A stretch of 64,000 nt of DNA from Trichosporon coremiiforme. Lineage: Eukaryota > Basidiomycota > Tremellomycetes > Trichosporonales > Trichosporonaceae. Numbering within the stretch: position 1 is the stretch's first letter; each line of letters opens with the position of its first letter. A model generated the notes under the pieces. That model searched no databases. It worked only from the letters and a program-made list of their open reading frames with translations, and was not told where the DNA came from. The stretch spans positions 871,914 to 935,913 of the forward strand of contig BCJJ01000014.1 in assembly GCA_039545355.1 (NCBI GenBank), in the 5' to 3' direction. Of the stretch, positions 12,907 to 24,499 are shown one piece after another. A program made the translations under genes and the position numbers.

Positions 12907-14627
12907 ATGTCGCCCATCATCAACCCCATCCGCACCGGAAGCCGAAGCATGACGACAGACAGCGAAAAGATCGACGGCTTTTTGCGGTACGACGCCTTCC
13001 CGTCGCGCTCCTTCTCTGCGCGCGGCCTTTCCGTAAGCTTTGAATGCTTTCGTTCCAGCTGATACAAGGTCCCTCGCTTCGGGCGTCCGATAGAGGTGCG
13101 CGGCGGCAACGCGAAGCCTGTCCGCTCTCTCGCCTGGTCGAGTGATGGAAAGCGCATAGCGACCGGAACGGAGGGTGGCGGCCTGCGTGTGTGGGATGTG
13201 CGACCTGGTGGCGGCGTCGAGGGCACCGGCACCGGTCTCAAGTCCCCCCATCCGACGGGCAACGTCACGATCGCGGTCGCATGGTCGCCGACGGAGCCCA
13301 CGGTCCTTGCGTCCGGCTGCAAGCCCGGATCGTCCAGTAATGGTGGCTTTGTCGCCGTCTGGGACGTTGCCGGTGGCCTCTCCCCATTGGCCAAGTTCAA
13401 GATCCCCGGCGAGGTACTCCACATCGCCTGGCACCCGGATGGAGAGCAGTTCGCGGCCGTCTGCCCCCGTCAGGCAAGGGATGAGGTGTACTTCTTCCAG
13501 AGGAAGAATGGGGAATGGGAGCAGAGGCAGGACATCATGATGGGCGGAGCGGGGATCGACCTGATCCAGGAGGTGAATATGCGAGCGCCTGAGCGCGAGC
13601 TAGGAGGACTTCATGCAGCTGACAGCAGATCAACTCTCTCAGGTTCTGGAAGGGCGGCGACGCCGTCCTCTGTGTCTCGAACGACGGATCGTTGAATGCC
13701 TGGTGGTACCCAGTCGAGGAGCGTGCGCCCCCGCCTCTCTCGCCATCTCCCGAAGCCGAGGTCGAGGTCAAGGACGAAGAGCCGCCAACAAAGAAAGCCC
13801 GTCTCGACTCAGGGTCGAAGGAGGGGTCGGCTGAGAAGCCCGAGGCTGAGGCTGAGGCTGAGGCTGAGGGCGCTGAGGGCGAAGGCGAGGACGAGGACGA
13901 AGTGCAGCGGACGAGAGACGAGCCCGAGGCCGCTACGCCCGCTGCCGCCACGCCCGCCGCCGAGGCAGAGGGCGAGGAGGGAGAAGCAGAGGAGAAGCCA
14001 GAGGAAGAGGAGAACCCGACCATCGAAGTGACCGCCGCCGACGGTGCGGCTACAGAGGACGTAGAGACGCCCGGCGCCGCGACGCCAGCGGCCGCTTCGA
14101 CGGCAGCTCCCAGCCCCGTACCGGACGTTCCCTCCGCCGCCCCCTCGCCGAAACCCGACGGCGCCGCCGCCGTCGCCGCCGCTCGTGCCGCCGCCTCCCG
14201 CGAACTCCTCAGGCGGAAACACAAGCAACTCTCCCCGTGTTACCGGCAACTCCTCTCCTCGCCTTCGTCTCTGCTCTCGCTCGCCTTACATCCGCAGGGG
14301 AAGTACCTCGCGGTTGGCGGACAGGACGCGCGCGTGTCGCTCTACTCGGCAAGGGACTGGCTCCTCGAACGCACGTACCACCAACCCTCTGGTGCGATTC
14401 GGCACATCGCCTTCTCCCCCGATGGAGAACTGCTCGCGGTCGGTGGAGATGATCCGGTCATCTACCTCATCGGTGTCTGGAATAAGCAGACGGTGCAGAA
14501 GATCCCGGTGCATGGCGTCGTGAACGGCCTCGCCTGGAACCCTGTGCTGAGGGATGGAAAGTGCAGCCTTTCGTGGAGCACGAAGAGCTCGACGGGGGTG
14601 GTGTGGTACCTCGCGAACCAGGAGTAG
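12907..14627 (+). CDS. TEX1: THO complex WD40 subunit Tex1/THOC3 with a large acidic insert
   Basis: Exons 12907-13032, 13069-13572 and 13629-14627 join in phase to 542 aa. WD40 blades are clear (VRSLAWSSDGKRIATGT...LRVWDV; VAWSPTEP...VAVWDV; LHIAWHPDG; LAVGGQDARVSLYSA; IRHIAFSPDGELLAVGGDD), and their order fits Tex1/THOC3, a THO subunit coupling transcription to mRNA export in the nucleus. Human THOC3 is about 350 aa; the excess here is one insertion at about residues 244-405, rich in Glu, Ala and Pro with a basic PTKKARL motif, placed between blades of the propeller. The insertion is in a single open exon, so it is not a mis-called intron. The second intron acceptor was set by frame: only the AG before ATCAAC joins QE to INSLRFWKGGD. 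The 5' end is divergent from GWT1. Confidence 0.85.
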
Positions 14628-15113
14628 GCTGGCTGACAGAGAGAAGTGTGTGGAGGGGAGGTATCGAGGCGACGACGGTGAATAGAATTAGAGGCGCGAC
14701 GAGAGAGCGTCGACGCCCGTCGCACATGTACTTGTATCAGTCTGTCTGGCGTACAGCACCCCAGCGTACTAACATGACTTCATAACTTCACAGAGGGAAC
14801 GCATATTAACCTAGGTACTAATGAGCAGAAAAGGTCGTAAGGACAGTGGTAGGTCTGACCTGCAGAGTGCTTGCAAACGAATGCGACAAATGAATGTCAG
14901 AAGGAGCGTTGGCGGTCTGTCCGGCAGACTCGAGAGGCGTAATGAACGTGGTGACAGTTGGCGTGAAGGATCGACTGTGGACAGTAAAGAGTGACGAGTG
15001 ACGAGTTGAAACGAGCGTGGTTTGATAATGATTTGACAAATGGAAACGAAGAATGAAGTGAATGCCTATGGTACAGTCTTGAAAGGTAGCTTGCTTGATG
15101 ATAGATTTAAGAT
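14628..15113. other. Convergent intergenic region, nothing recognised
   Basis: This 486-bp region lies between two convergent stop codons. It is more AT-rich than the neighbouring genes and probably holds both 3' UTRs. No RNA fold or motif stands out. Confidence 0.4.
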
Positions 15114-16666
15114 TTACGCGCAGAAGTCACGAACGTGGGCGCGCTTGGTGGGGGTGTCGGGGCGCTTGAACTCTCCGCAGGGCACGGGGTTCCAGTCCAG
15201 CTTCGGGCGGGCCCAGCACATGTTCTCGCGCTCGTAGTGCCCGCCGTCCGAAGCGCCCTGGTCCGAGATGAGGCTGAGACGCTGCCCACTGCTGGTGCCC
15301 GAGAACGCGCTGCTGTCTCCGAGCTTGTTCACGATCGGGTGTGCGCCGCCGTTGTTGCCGTCGATCTGCTCCTGCGAGCTCGAGGGGCGGACGTACTCGA
15401 TCGCCTCGGTGTTGGCGCTGGTGTGGCTGTGGTGGTTGATCGTGCGGCCCCACTCGGTCGTGCGCACGTCGTACCCCCTGCTCGCGGTCTCGTAGTCGGG
15501 CAGGTGGACGTCGGAGAGGTTGCCCGTGAACCCGGGCACGGCGAGCGGGAAAGCCTGGCTGTAGAAGCTGATCAGGGCGAACTGGGGGTCGACCCAGCCC
15601 GGGTCCCTGTGCCCGGCGGGGCAGGTGTTGGGCTTGCTCGTGGGTCCGTCCCAGTCCCACTTCGGGTTGCACCCCGGCAGCGCAGGAAGGGGGCGGAGGA
15701 AGCCCATGTCCTCGTTCTGGATCTGGCCCTGGATACGGCAGTTGTACCGCTCGTCGCCCTGGAGGTGGGGGCGCAGCGGCGCACAGGCCTGGAGGTTGTC
15801 GCCGACGCCGCCGCACTGGTTGATAGTGTCGGCGAGCACCTGCGAGTCCCACCCGTTGACAAAGTCGCCGTGCCAAGTGACGCCCGTCACGTCGCCGTTG
15901 GAGATGATGAAGTTGGAGTCGTTCGGGTTCCAGTCCGCCTTCATGGCGTCGGTCAGGTCGAAGAGCGTCTCGATCAGGATCTGCGGGTACCAAATCGGAT
16001 GCGTGTCGGGGCACTTGCGGCTGTTGACTGCCCACTCGTTGATCTGGCCGAAGATCGGGTGCGCCATGTGCGAGAAGTGGTCGTCCGAGTCGAGCGCCTG
16101 GTCGGCGCGCCCGCAGCGCGGGAACGAGATCGACGCAATCACCTGGTTCGGCGGCGTCGCGCGCTTGCGCGCCATGAAGCGCTCATTCTCCCCCTTCTCG
16201 CGGTTGTACGTGATGCGCACGCCCACGGTCTGTTCGGCGCCTTCGTCCCGGAACGTAGCGAGGCCGCTAACCATGCGCAGGCCTTCGGGGAAGGGCGACG
16301 GCGTCACGCCGTTCTCGCTCTTGTCGACCGTGTAGTACACGCGCGTGTTGGACGTGGGGGCGAGTACGTCCCGTTGCTCCACATGTAGTACAGCGTCGGG
16401 GTCCAGTACGAGCTCTTGTCGACCGAGACCTTGGTCGAGGAGCAGACCGCGTTCCGCTGCTCGGCAGGCGTGTTCAGCACGTCGCGAATGTTGCTCGCCC
16501 CGATGAACTGGTGCACATGCTGCCCCACCTGTCCGGGGGAGATGATGGGGTCGTTCCGCCCGTACATGAGGAACCCGTTGTCACCGAGGATGAACTGGTT
16601 TGCAGTCGTGTCCGCGGCCAGCGCGGGTGCCGCCAGCGCCAGCGAGAGCAGGGCGAGCGAGATCAT
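15114..16666 (-). CDS. Secreted DUF1996 protein, apparent 1-nt frameshift
   Basis: ATG at 16666 starts a signal peptide (MISLALLSLALAAPALA). The DUF1996 signatures follow in order: GQHVHQFIGAS, SYWTPTLYYMWSNGTY, GLRMVSGLA, SFPRCGRADQALDSDDHFSH, CPDTHPIWYPQI and the WHGDFVNGWD block. The family is common in fungal secretomes; function is unknown. The frame changes between NGTYSP and TSNTRVYYTVD at a run of five G on the plus strand (16356-16360). Total length is 1,553 nt, one short of a whole number of codons, and no intron boundaries fit. Downstream the frame is open for more than 400 residues to the stop, so protein-level constraint looks intact and a sequencing or assembly error in a homopolymer is as likely as a real mutation. 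The mature protein is about 500 aa. Confidence 0.85.
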
Positions 16667-19289
16667 GATGGTGATGGTGAGGGAGTGTGGGTGAAACGAA
16701 TGTGGAGGGCTGCGTTCGTGTGCCACAGGAGATGTCGGCTCTGGGCTTTGATGGCTGGGCAATGCTCTGCATCTGTCTCGCGCTTCTTATATGCTGTCGA
16801 GAGGAGGGTGCTGGGAAGACTAGGCGGAGAGCGAGATTCGGGGGCGATCTGCACGCCGCGAATGAGTCGCAGGTATGCACGCCGAGGTCTGCCGATGAAC
16901 CACAACGCAGAACGTCAGTCAGCTGTCGAAAACGAAAACAAGAATGCGAGGGAGCTCCAGTGCCTCAAGCCGGTCCAGATGAGTGCCCCGCCTTTGTGGC
17001 CCTCGTTTTGGCTCGACCTCAGGACAAGAACAAACTCTGAAAGCTCCAGGACACCGGTCAGCCTCGTCGTCGCCGGTCGACGACGTATCAGAGCGCGTAA
17101 TGGCTGGCCAAGGTGCATTTCGAGGGTGTTGATGTCTCAGGTCTCAGCGCCCCGCGCCGTCAGCATCAGCATCAGATAAGGGGAATGATAAACATTCGAG
17201 GCGTCGTTCATCGGATCGCCCCCCCTGGCAAGGAGTACGGCTGCCCCAGTTACGACGTTTCAACCTTTCCACTGACGTGTGGAGCGAGGTACTTTGGGGT
17301 ATTCATGAGTGCCTCGCTCGCCCAGAACGGCGCTGACGAGTTCTCTCTCAGTGGTGCAAGGTTTACAGTTCTCTCTTCTGTGCCCAGCATGCTCAGCCGG
17401 GTGACCCAGGTGTTCGCTGTGGACTATCGGGTGAATGCGTCTTGGTCTGCATCGCCCAATCGACTGGCCGGTATAGCGTCCGATCCGGCGGCTGTTGAAC
17501 ATGTCGGACCCCGCAATGGTGTTTCTGTCGGTCCAGCCCGTATGCGTACTCCGATCTGCATTCGAGCTTGCAAATTTGTCCGCCCTTTCCAAGCCGTCGG
17601 CGTGCTCCCTTCCTCCTCCCACACTCCTAGGCTCGTGTTGTGCGACGGTTGTGCGACATCAGCTCAAGAAGGAAAGAACAGCGCAGGCACCCCGGATGCA
17701 GTATGCTTACGCGCCAAGTGTCGAGAGGCAGTGTGGGTCATGTGGATCGGCGATAACGAGACTCTCTCGAGAAGATGCACGGTTAAGCGCCACTGTAGCG
17801 AGGGCCTTAATATCGCTTACGAACAGGTTTGAGGCATGGGTACCAGATGTGTGGATACGTTTCTAGCCGTGCGGTGCTGGGGTGAGCCGGGGGTGTGGTG
17901 CATGCCGGCCTCCGCACCCCAGACGAAGGTAGCTCGAATGAAGCAGTCTGGACCACCACAGCGCCCAAAAGAGGGTGAGGGCAGGTTCGCGTCCCCTAAT
18001 CACAGGGCTGAAACGCGATATCAGGCCGACGTACTCCTCTCAATCCTCTGCACGAGTTCATATGAGGTTGTGTTTTAGAGTTTGCTTCAGTCAGCCGCGT
18101 CAGCCGGACTTCTGGACCACTCTAGGCCCACAAACCGGCTTCACCTGCAGTGTACCCTGCAGATCTGCAGAATCGAGGTCTTCGAAAGTCTAGAGCTCTC
18201 GAGGTCTCGGCGATCTGGCCGTCGTATACTACCACGGTCATCAACAGATCGGTGCATCAAGAGGAACCAATTGATGCCTGCTCGTAGCTCTACGCTGTGC
18301 CCCCGGACTGTATTCACCCTGTCTTCCTTTGATTCGACTGAGTTGTTTTGAGTTGTGCATGGGTTGTTCACGCCGGTCCAGACGGCCGTGCGACGACGAG
18401 AGTGTGTGGCATCTGACCGTTCCGGTGTTCCATTCAGTCATGGTGGCCTCGTTTCGGCCATGACTCTCGATGTTTAGAGTAGCTAGTCGTTGTTCGCAGT
18501 CACCCGATCGACGTTCCTCGTGTTCTGAGAACGACACGACAACGTTTTGAGTTCTCGTCTGATGTTTCTCCAGGCAGGCCAATTGTACGAACAGCCCCGA
18601 CTGTGTCACCCGAGTTGCGATTCACTCGCACGTTTGTGCACCAGCAGGATCGGAACGCAGTGCTGTCGTAAACAAGCCGACGCAAGCCTTTTTGCCACAC
18701 CGTGCCGGACGGAGCTCGCAGAGCTCACAGACCTCCCTCTTGCACTGGGTTGGGGGAAAATCTGCCGAGCTCGTCACAAGCTCACCCATGACTTTTCGTG
18801 GCCTGAAGGCTGAACCACCCGAACCAGAGGACTATTTTCAGAGCGCGCAGAGCGTTCTGCTCCATGTGCTACCCAGCTGAGAACACTCTGACTCAATGTT
18901 CCCCCGATGGACGTTCCTCCGTCCCTCCGTTCCTCCAGCTTCGGTTCCTTCTCTCCTTTCGGCAGCGCACTCATATCCACAGGTCCCGCTGGTCCGCAGG
19001 TGCACCATGTGCACGTTCATGTGCCTTCGCCTCCCCGCTAAGTTACGAGTCGTAAGCATGTCAAGCACGACTCTGCCGTGAGGCAGCTCCTCCTCTCTGT
19101 CGCATCCCGCATCTCCCATTCCGCGTCGGAGAGTCCAGAGACGGCAAGCAAGTACGCAAGACGCAAGATAGTAATACATATCAATAGTTTTCTAATAGTA
19201 GCACAGAACACCTAAGTAAGTTGTAACAAAGTAGTATCCGGGGTATCCTCCTCATCCTCCAAAAGTCACCTCATTGTACGCTCTCGCCC
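16667..19289. other. 2.6 kb intergenic region, no gene seen
   Basis: The open frames are short, overlapping and compositionally random (Cys/Arg/Ser-rich), and none joins through the local intron pattern. The first few hundred bases are the promoter and 5' UTR of the DUF1996 gene. AT-rich sequence just before 19290 is the 3' flank of the coiled-coil gene. Nothing else is recognised. Confidence 0.5.
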
Positions 19290-22200
19290 TCAAGCGACGT
19301 TACCGTCGCGCGCCTTCGGCGTGAACGGGTTCGCAGGGTTTGCAGGAGCGGGCTTCCCCTCCGACGCGAGTTTGGTCCTCGCCATCTTCTCCGCAAACAT
19401 GCGCTCCGCGCTCGTCATTTTCCGCTTCGGTCCCAGTCCCCCGAGTCCATTCTTGACCAGGTTCTCGCGACTCTTGAAGGGTGAGCGACGCGCTTCGGCG
19501 GCGCGGGGGCGCGAGTCTTCCTCCTCTTCGCGGGGACGCTTACGGCCCGGCGTGCCCGGCGTTCCCTCGCTGAGGACGGCGAAGGCGCGCTTCGAGGAGG
19601 TTTGGGGTGTCGCTGAGGCCGTGGAGGTGGAGGTGGAGGGGATGGTGGGGACAGCGAGAGCCGCGTTCGCGCGTGACATGCGCAACGCGTCGAGTTCGGC
19701 GATGTGCTGATGTTTCTGCCGCTCCATTTTCTCTGCCTTGCGCCTGAGGCGGCCGATCTCCTTGTTCAGCTCGAGGGCGCGGTCGTCCGCCTCGTCGACC
19801 TCGTTCGTTTTGGCTGACAGGGCGGCGTGAGCGCGCTCAAGGTCCTCCTCCAGCTCCTCGACCTTGCGGGCGAGGTCCTTGACCTCCTGGCGGGCGGCAG
19901 CAATCTCGCCGTCCTTGGCGGAGAGGCGCGCGCTTTCTGCGCTGTTGGCCGCGGCGGCGGCCTCGAGTTCTTCCTTCAGAGAGGCGAGGCGAGCGGACAG
20001 GTCCTTCTTCTGACTCTCCATGAAACGGAAGTGGTTCGAGACCTTTTTGCTCTCGGCGTCGGCGGCTTCGGCTTCCGAACGCGCGGTCGCGGCGTCAGCC
20101 TCAGCGGTGGCCAGGGCAACGCGCGCCTCGTTGAGATCGTGCTGAGTACATTCGAGGTTGGCGCGGAGAGACTCGAGCTCGGACTGTGTGCCGCTGAGAT
20201 CGGCCAGCGTCGCTTCCAGATCCGCCCTCGTCGTAGACAGGTCTGTCGTGGCCGTGGCGTGCGCCTCGGTCAGAGCAGACAGGTTCGTGTTTGACTCCTC
20301 GAGGCGCGCCTGCAGAGCCGCCACCTCCGAGCGCGTGCTCGCGAGTGTGGACTCTAAGTTCGCCATGTTGGCTGTGAGGTTCTCGCCCGCCTTGGTCGAT
20401 TCGGCGAGAGCAGCCTCCAGGCGGCTCTTCTCAGAGCGAAGCTCCTCGACCTCGGCCGCGAGGGCGCTGATCCGGCTCGTGGCATCGCCGTGTTCGCCGC
20501 GAAGCGAGTCGAGGGCCGCGCTGAGCTGCGTGATACTTTCAGAGTGCTTGGCGATCTCAGCCTCGGCAGTCTCGGCGCGCGCGGTGGCTTCCGTGATCTG
20601 CTCGGCGTTGACCGTAGACGCCTCCTGCATGACGCGGGCATGCTCAGCAGCAGCGGCCTCGGCCTCGCTCTTGGCGGTCTCTAGGTGGCGGGCAGAGCTG
20701 GCGAGCTCGGTCTCGAGCTCCTCGATCTTGGTCTGGAGGGCAGTCGCGCGCTCGGCCTCAGCGAAGATGGTCGCCTCGGCCGTCGTGGCGCGGCCCTCGG
20801 CTTTGTCGAGAGCAGCACGGACCTCTCCGAGCTCCTCACGAAGCTTGGAGGACTGCGAGCCCGCGTTCAGAAGCACAGTCTGCTCCTCCTCCATGGCAGA
20901 GATGCGGGCGAGAGCACTCTTGAGCTGCGCATCCGTTGAGTCGGCGCGGTACTTGGCGGCCACGACAGCGCCGCGGTGCACCGCGATCGTGAGAGTGAGG
21001 TCGCGGATGGAGAGAGACGCATCCTTGGACGAGGCACGGGCCGAGGCAAGAGCAGACTCGAGCTGCGACACGATGACGTTGCGCGCCTGCAGCTCTTGCC
21101 GGGCAGTGTCAACGGAAGCAGCATAGTTGTCCCTGTCAGCGGTGACCGTGGCGTGCTTCTGCGTCAGAGCCTCGTGCTCGCCCTTCAGGGTGGCTATACT
21201 TGACTCAAGCTCGGTGTTCTTCTGCAGCGACGCTTCAATCTCGGCCGCGCGGCTCTCGAGCTGGCCAGTGAGCTCCTCGACCGTTGTCGTCTTAGCGGCG
21301 GCCTCGGCCTGGGCGCGAGTAAGCTCCTGCTTTAGCTCGGCGTTCTCCGCCTTGGCGGCAGCGAGATCCTCGGTGAACTCGCCAATGTCCTCCTGTGCGA
21401 CGGCGTAGTTCATTCGGAGCTTGTCCAGCTCGACCTGGAGGCTCTGCAGGCGGAGGTCGCGGCGCTCGATCCTGTCGTAGAGAGCCTTGAACTCGGCATC
21501 CCTGGCCTGAGCGTCGGCGGGTGCATCGCCGCGTAACCGCTCCACGCGCTCCTCGGCATCGCGCTGCCGTGACTGCGCGTGGAGTAACTCGGCAGCCGCC
21601 TGTTTGGCCGCCGTCTCGCGCTCGTACACGGCCGAAGTGAGCTCCTTCTTGATCTCGGCAAGCTTGCCCTCCAGTTTGGCGATCTTGGAGCGCGCAGCGT
21701 CGCGGTCGCCACGGATCTCGTCGATGCGGGTCGAGAGGCGGCTGTTCTCCGAGATCGTCGTGTCGAGCTTGCTTGACCGCTCTTCGAGGCCGGCGACGCG
21801 CTCCTCCAGGTTGCTGTGGGCGGCGGAGAGAGCGTCCTGAGCGGCCTGCTGGGCAGCGGCGGCTTGCTCGAACGCCTCGACCTCGCACTTCCGCTCGGCA
21901 GCGACGTAGCCGACCTGGCCCTTGAACTCGTCGCGCTCACTGCGGAGACGCTGAATCGTGATGGTCATTTGATTGAAGCGCTCGGTGTGGGTAGCAGTCT
22001 CCTGAGACAGCTCGGCGATGCGAATCTTGCTTGCCTCGACCTCAGCCTCGTTCGAGGCGACAGTCTCATGCAGCTCGGCAGCCTTCTTGCGCTCTACCTC
22101 AAGCTCGGCACGCACGCCGGCAAGCTCCTCCTGAATTGTGGAGAGCTCAGCTTCCAGCTTCTTGACGCGCTGGTGCGCTGCCTTGCTGCTCGAGCGGACC

Positions 22201-24185
22201 TTCTCGAGGTCGAAGGACACAGAAGTCAAACGCGACTCCTTCTCCTGCAGCTCGGATCGGGCCGACTCAAGCTCCTCCGTAAGGGCCGACTCCATCTCGC
22301 CGATCTCGGTCGTGAGCGTCTGCAGCTCCTCCTTCGCGCTGTCGCGTTCCTGGGTAGCAAGAGCGAGCTGTGTCGTGAGGTCGCTGACCTGCGCCTCGAG
22401 CTCCTCCAATCGTGCAGAGGAAGCCTCAGCGACAGGACTGGCGGCCGTGCTGCTCGTTTCGACGAGAGACGCCTTAAGAGCGTCGCGCTCGTTTGAGATG
22501 GCAGCCAGGGTCGAGAGCTGCGCCGAGACCGACTCCTCGAACTCGGCGACCTTACCGCGGGTGAGCTGGAGTTCGACCTCCAGCTCCGCGATGCGTGTCT
22601 GCGCGGCGATCGTCGCAGCCTGCGACTCGAGCAGTTCCGGTGACGGCGCGTTCGCCTTCTCCTGCTTGTCAGTGTCGTACCGGAGTTCTAAACTCACCTC
22701 CACCTGAGCCTGGAGCTCCGAGAGATCCACGCGAGCAGCGTTAAGCCCGTCGCGGGCGGTCTGGAGGTCTGTTGTCGTCTGCTCCAGCGTCTTCTCCAAT
22801 TCGACCAGGCGCGTTGCCTTCTCCCGCTCAACCTCGAGATCCTGTTGGGTGGTGGCGAGCTGAGACTCGAGATCCGCTATCCGCGTGTCGTCGACAGGTG
22901 CAGAGCGTGATGATCGAAGAGTCGAGTTCTCCTCGTTGGCCTCCTTCAGATCAATCTTGAGGTCTTCGATTTCGCGCTCCTTCGCTTCGACCTTGCGCAC
23001 GGCGGCGTTCAGTTCGCGCTGGATCTGTCGCGAGCCCTCGTCATTATGGTTCTGTTGAGCGGCGTCGAGTTCGCCCTCAAGCGTCGTGATCTTCGCTTCG
23101 AGCTCAGCTACCCGCCCCCCATCCGCCGAAAGACGCTCAATCTCCTCTGACTTGTGCTGGAGCTCGGCCGTCTTCTCCTCAAGCTCGCGTGACTTGGCGT
23201 CAGCCTCGCTCGTCTTCTCCGCAACGCTGGCTTCGAGAGTGGCGACCTTCTCCGTCGCGGAAGCGAGTTGCGTCTTGAGCTTCTCGAACTCGGGACTCGG
23301 CTTGTCCCCGCGCAGCGCCTGGATCTCATACCCCATGTCCTCATTCTGGGACTGAAGTTCCTCGATCTCGCGCGCCGAGCGCTTCTCGAGCGCCATCTTC
23401 TCGTTGACCGCCTTGTCGCATTCACGGCGCAGGTTCGCGACCTGTTCCTGCGCCTTTGACAATTCTGTCGACTTCGAGTGGAGCGCCTGGCGGAGGTTCG
23501 CGAGCTCGAGTTCGTCGGCGCTAGTCGATGTCCGCCGTGACTGCGGCGGCGTCGGCCGTGGTGGCGTCGCTGATGACGTCGAAGCAGCGAGTGCGGACGC
23601 CTTCGTTTGCTGCATGTCAGCTATCGCCGCCACCCTAGCTTACCTTGACTTCGGCCCAGGCACGCGCGCACTCGGCCTCCTTGCTCTTGACGTCTGCCTC
23701 GAGCGCGCGGATCCGTGCGGTGAGCTTTGCCTCTCCGCTCTGCGTCGCGCAGTTGCCTGCGAGCGCATTGCTCTCAAGCTCGTACTCGAGTCGTCTCGTC
23801 TCCTTCTCGAGCCGTGTCGTCGCTTCCTTCTCCGCACTCAGTTGCGCCGCGAGGTTCGAGCCCTCCAACCGAGCCTGGCTCAATTGCTTCCTTTGTCAAC
23901 TTTGTCGCAACGCACGCTAACTTACCTGCTTGAGCTCGGCCCGCTCGCCCTCCGTACGCGTGTACTTCTCCTCTATCTGTTCTCGTTCTTGTCGTTCGTC
24001 GTCGGCGCGCCGGCGCAGCTCCGCTAGCGCCGTCTCCTGTTTCCGCACCTCGCCTTCCAACACGGACAGTCGCGCATCTTGTTGTCAGCCCTGATCGCCT
24101 TAGGCCGTTGCATTGACTCACCTCGGTCAGACAGTTGCTGCCTCAGCGTCTTGTTCAGGCGCTCGAGGCCGTCGTCCCCGAACAT
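19290..24185 (-). CDS. Giant coiled-coil protein, unassigned
   Basis: Four exons (24185-24122, 24077-23926, 23886-23644, 23609-19290) join to 1,592 aa. From about residue 5 to 1,450 the sequence is almost unbroken heptad-rich coiled coil, dominated by Glu, Ala, Leu, Lys, Arg and Thr, with only a Pro/Ser/Thr-rich break near residues 154-180. The last ~130 residues are basic and disordered, with nuclear-localisation-like clusters (RKRPREEEED, PKRKMTS) and Ser/Thr-Pro sites (TPGTPGRKR, RRSPFKSR) that resemble Cdk target sites. This architecture fits a filamentous scaffold at the spindle pole, kinetochore, nuclear basket or Golgi; composition alone cannot choose. The nuclear-type tail favours a nuclear or spindle role. 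The third exon acceptor (AAGGAAG before CAATTGAGC) was fixed by frame and is the weakest of the set. Transcribed in the same direction as OMA1. Confidence 0.8.
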
Positions 24186-24499
24186 TGCTGGATGCAGTGC
24201 AGTATCGCAATAGGTTGGTATGTACAGGGGGGGAAGAAATGAAATCACGCGCGCCCAAGACCTCCATCCGTCGTCCCTATGTTTACGTTCTGGGCGGACG
24301 AGCGGGATCAAATTTCGGCATACACCCAAGTTGTCAACAAACGTGCCCGGAGGTGTCGGCGATGATGTCTCGGCGCTGATGCATGCATCGGCTCGACATG
24401 GAGTGCGTGCCCAGCTAACAGTCTCCTAATGCATCACTGGTGCGTTACAAGATTATCTGCTACTCGTCGCAAGACGTCTATGGCGTTATATGTGTTGTT
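24186..24499. other. Promoter of the coiled-coil gene and 3' flank of OMA1
   Basis: This 314-bp stretch lies between two genes read on the minus strand. No TATA box or repeated motif is recognised. Confidence 0.4.

Noticed and set aside
15135..16388. 417-codon plus-strand open frame
   Set aside because: Antisense shadow of the DUF1996 gene, whose minus-strand signatures are unambiguous.
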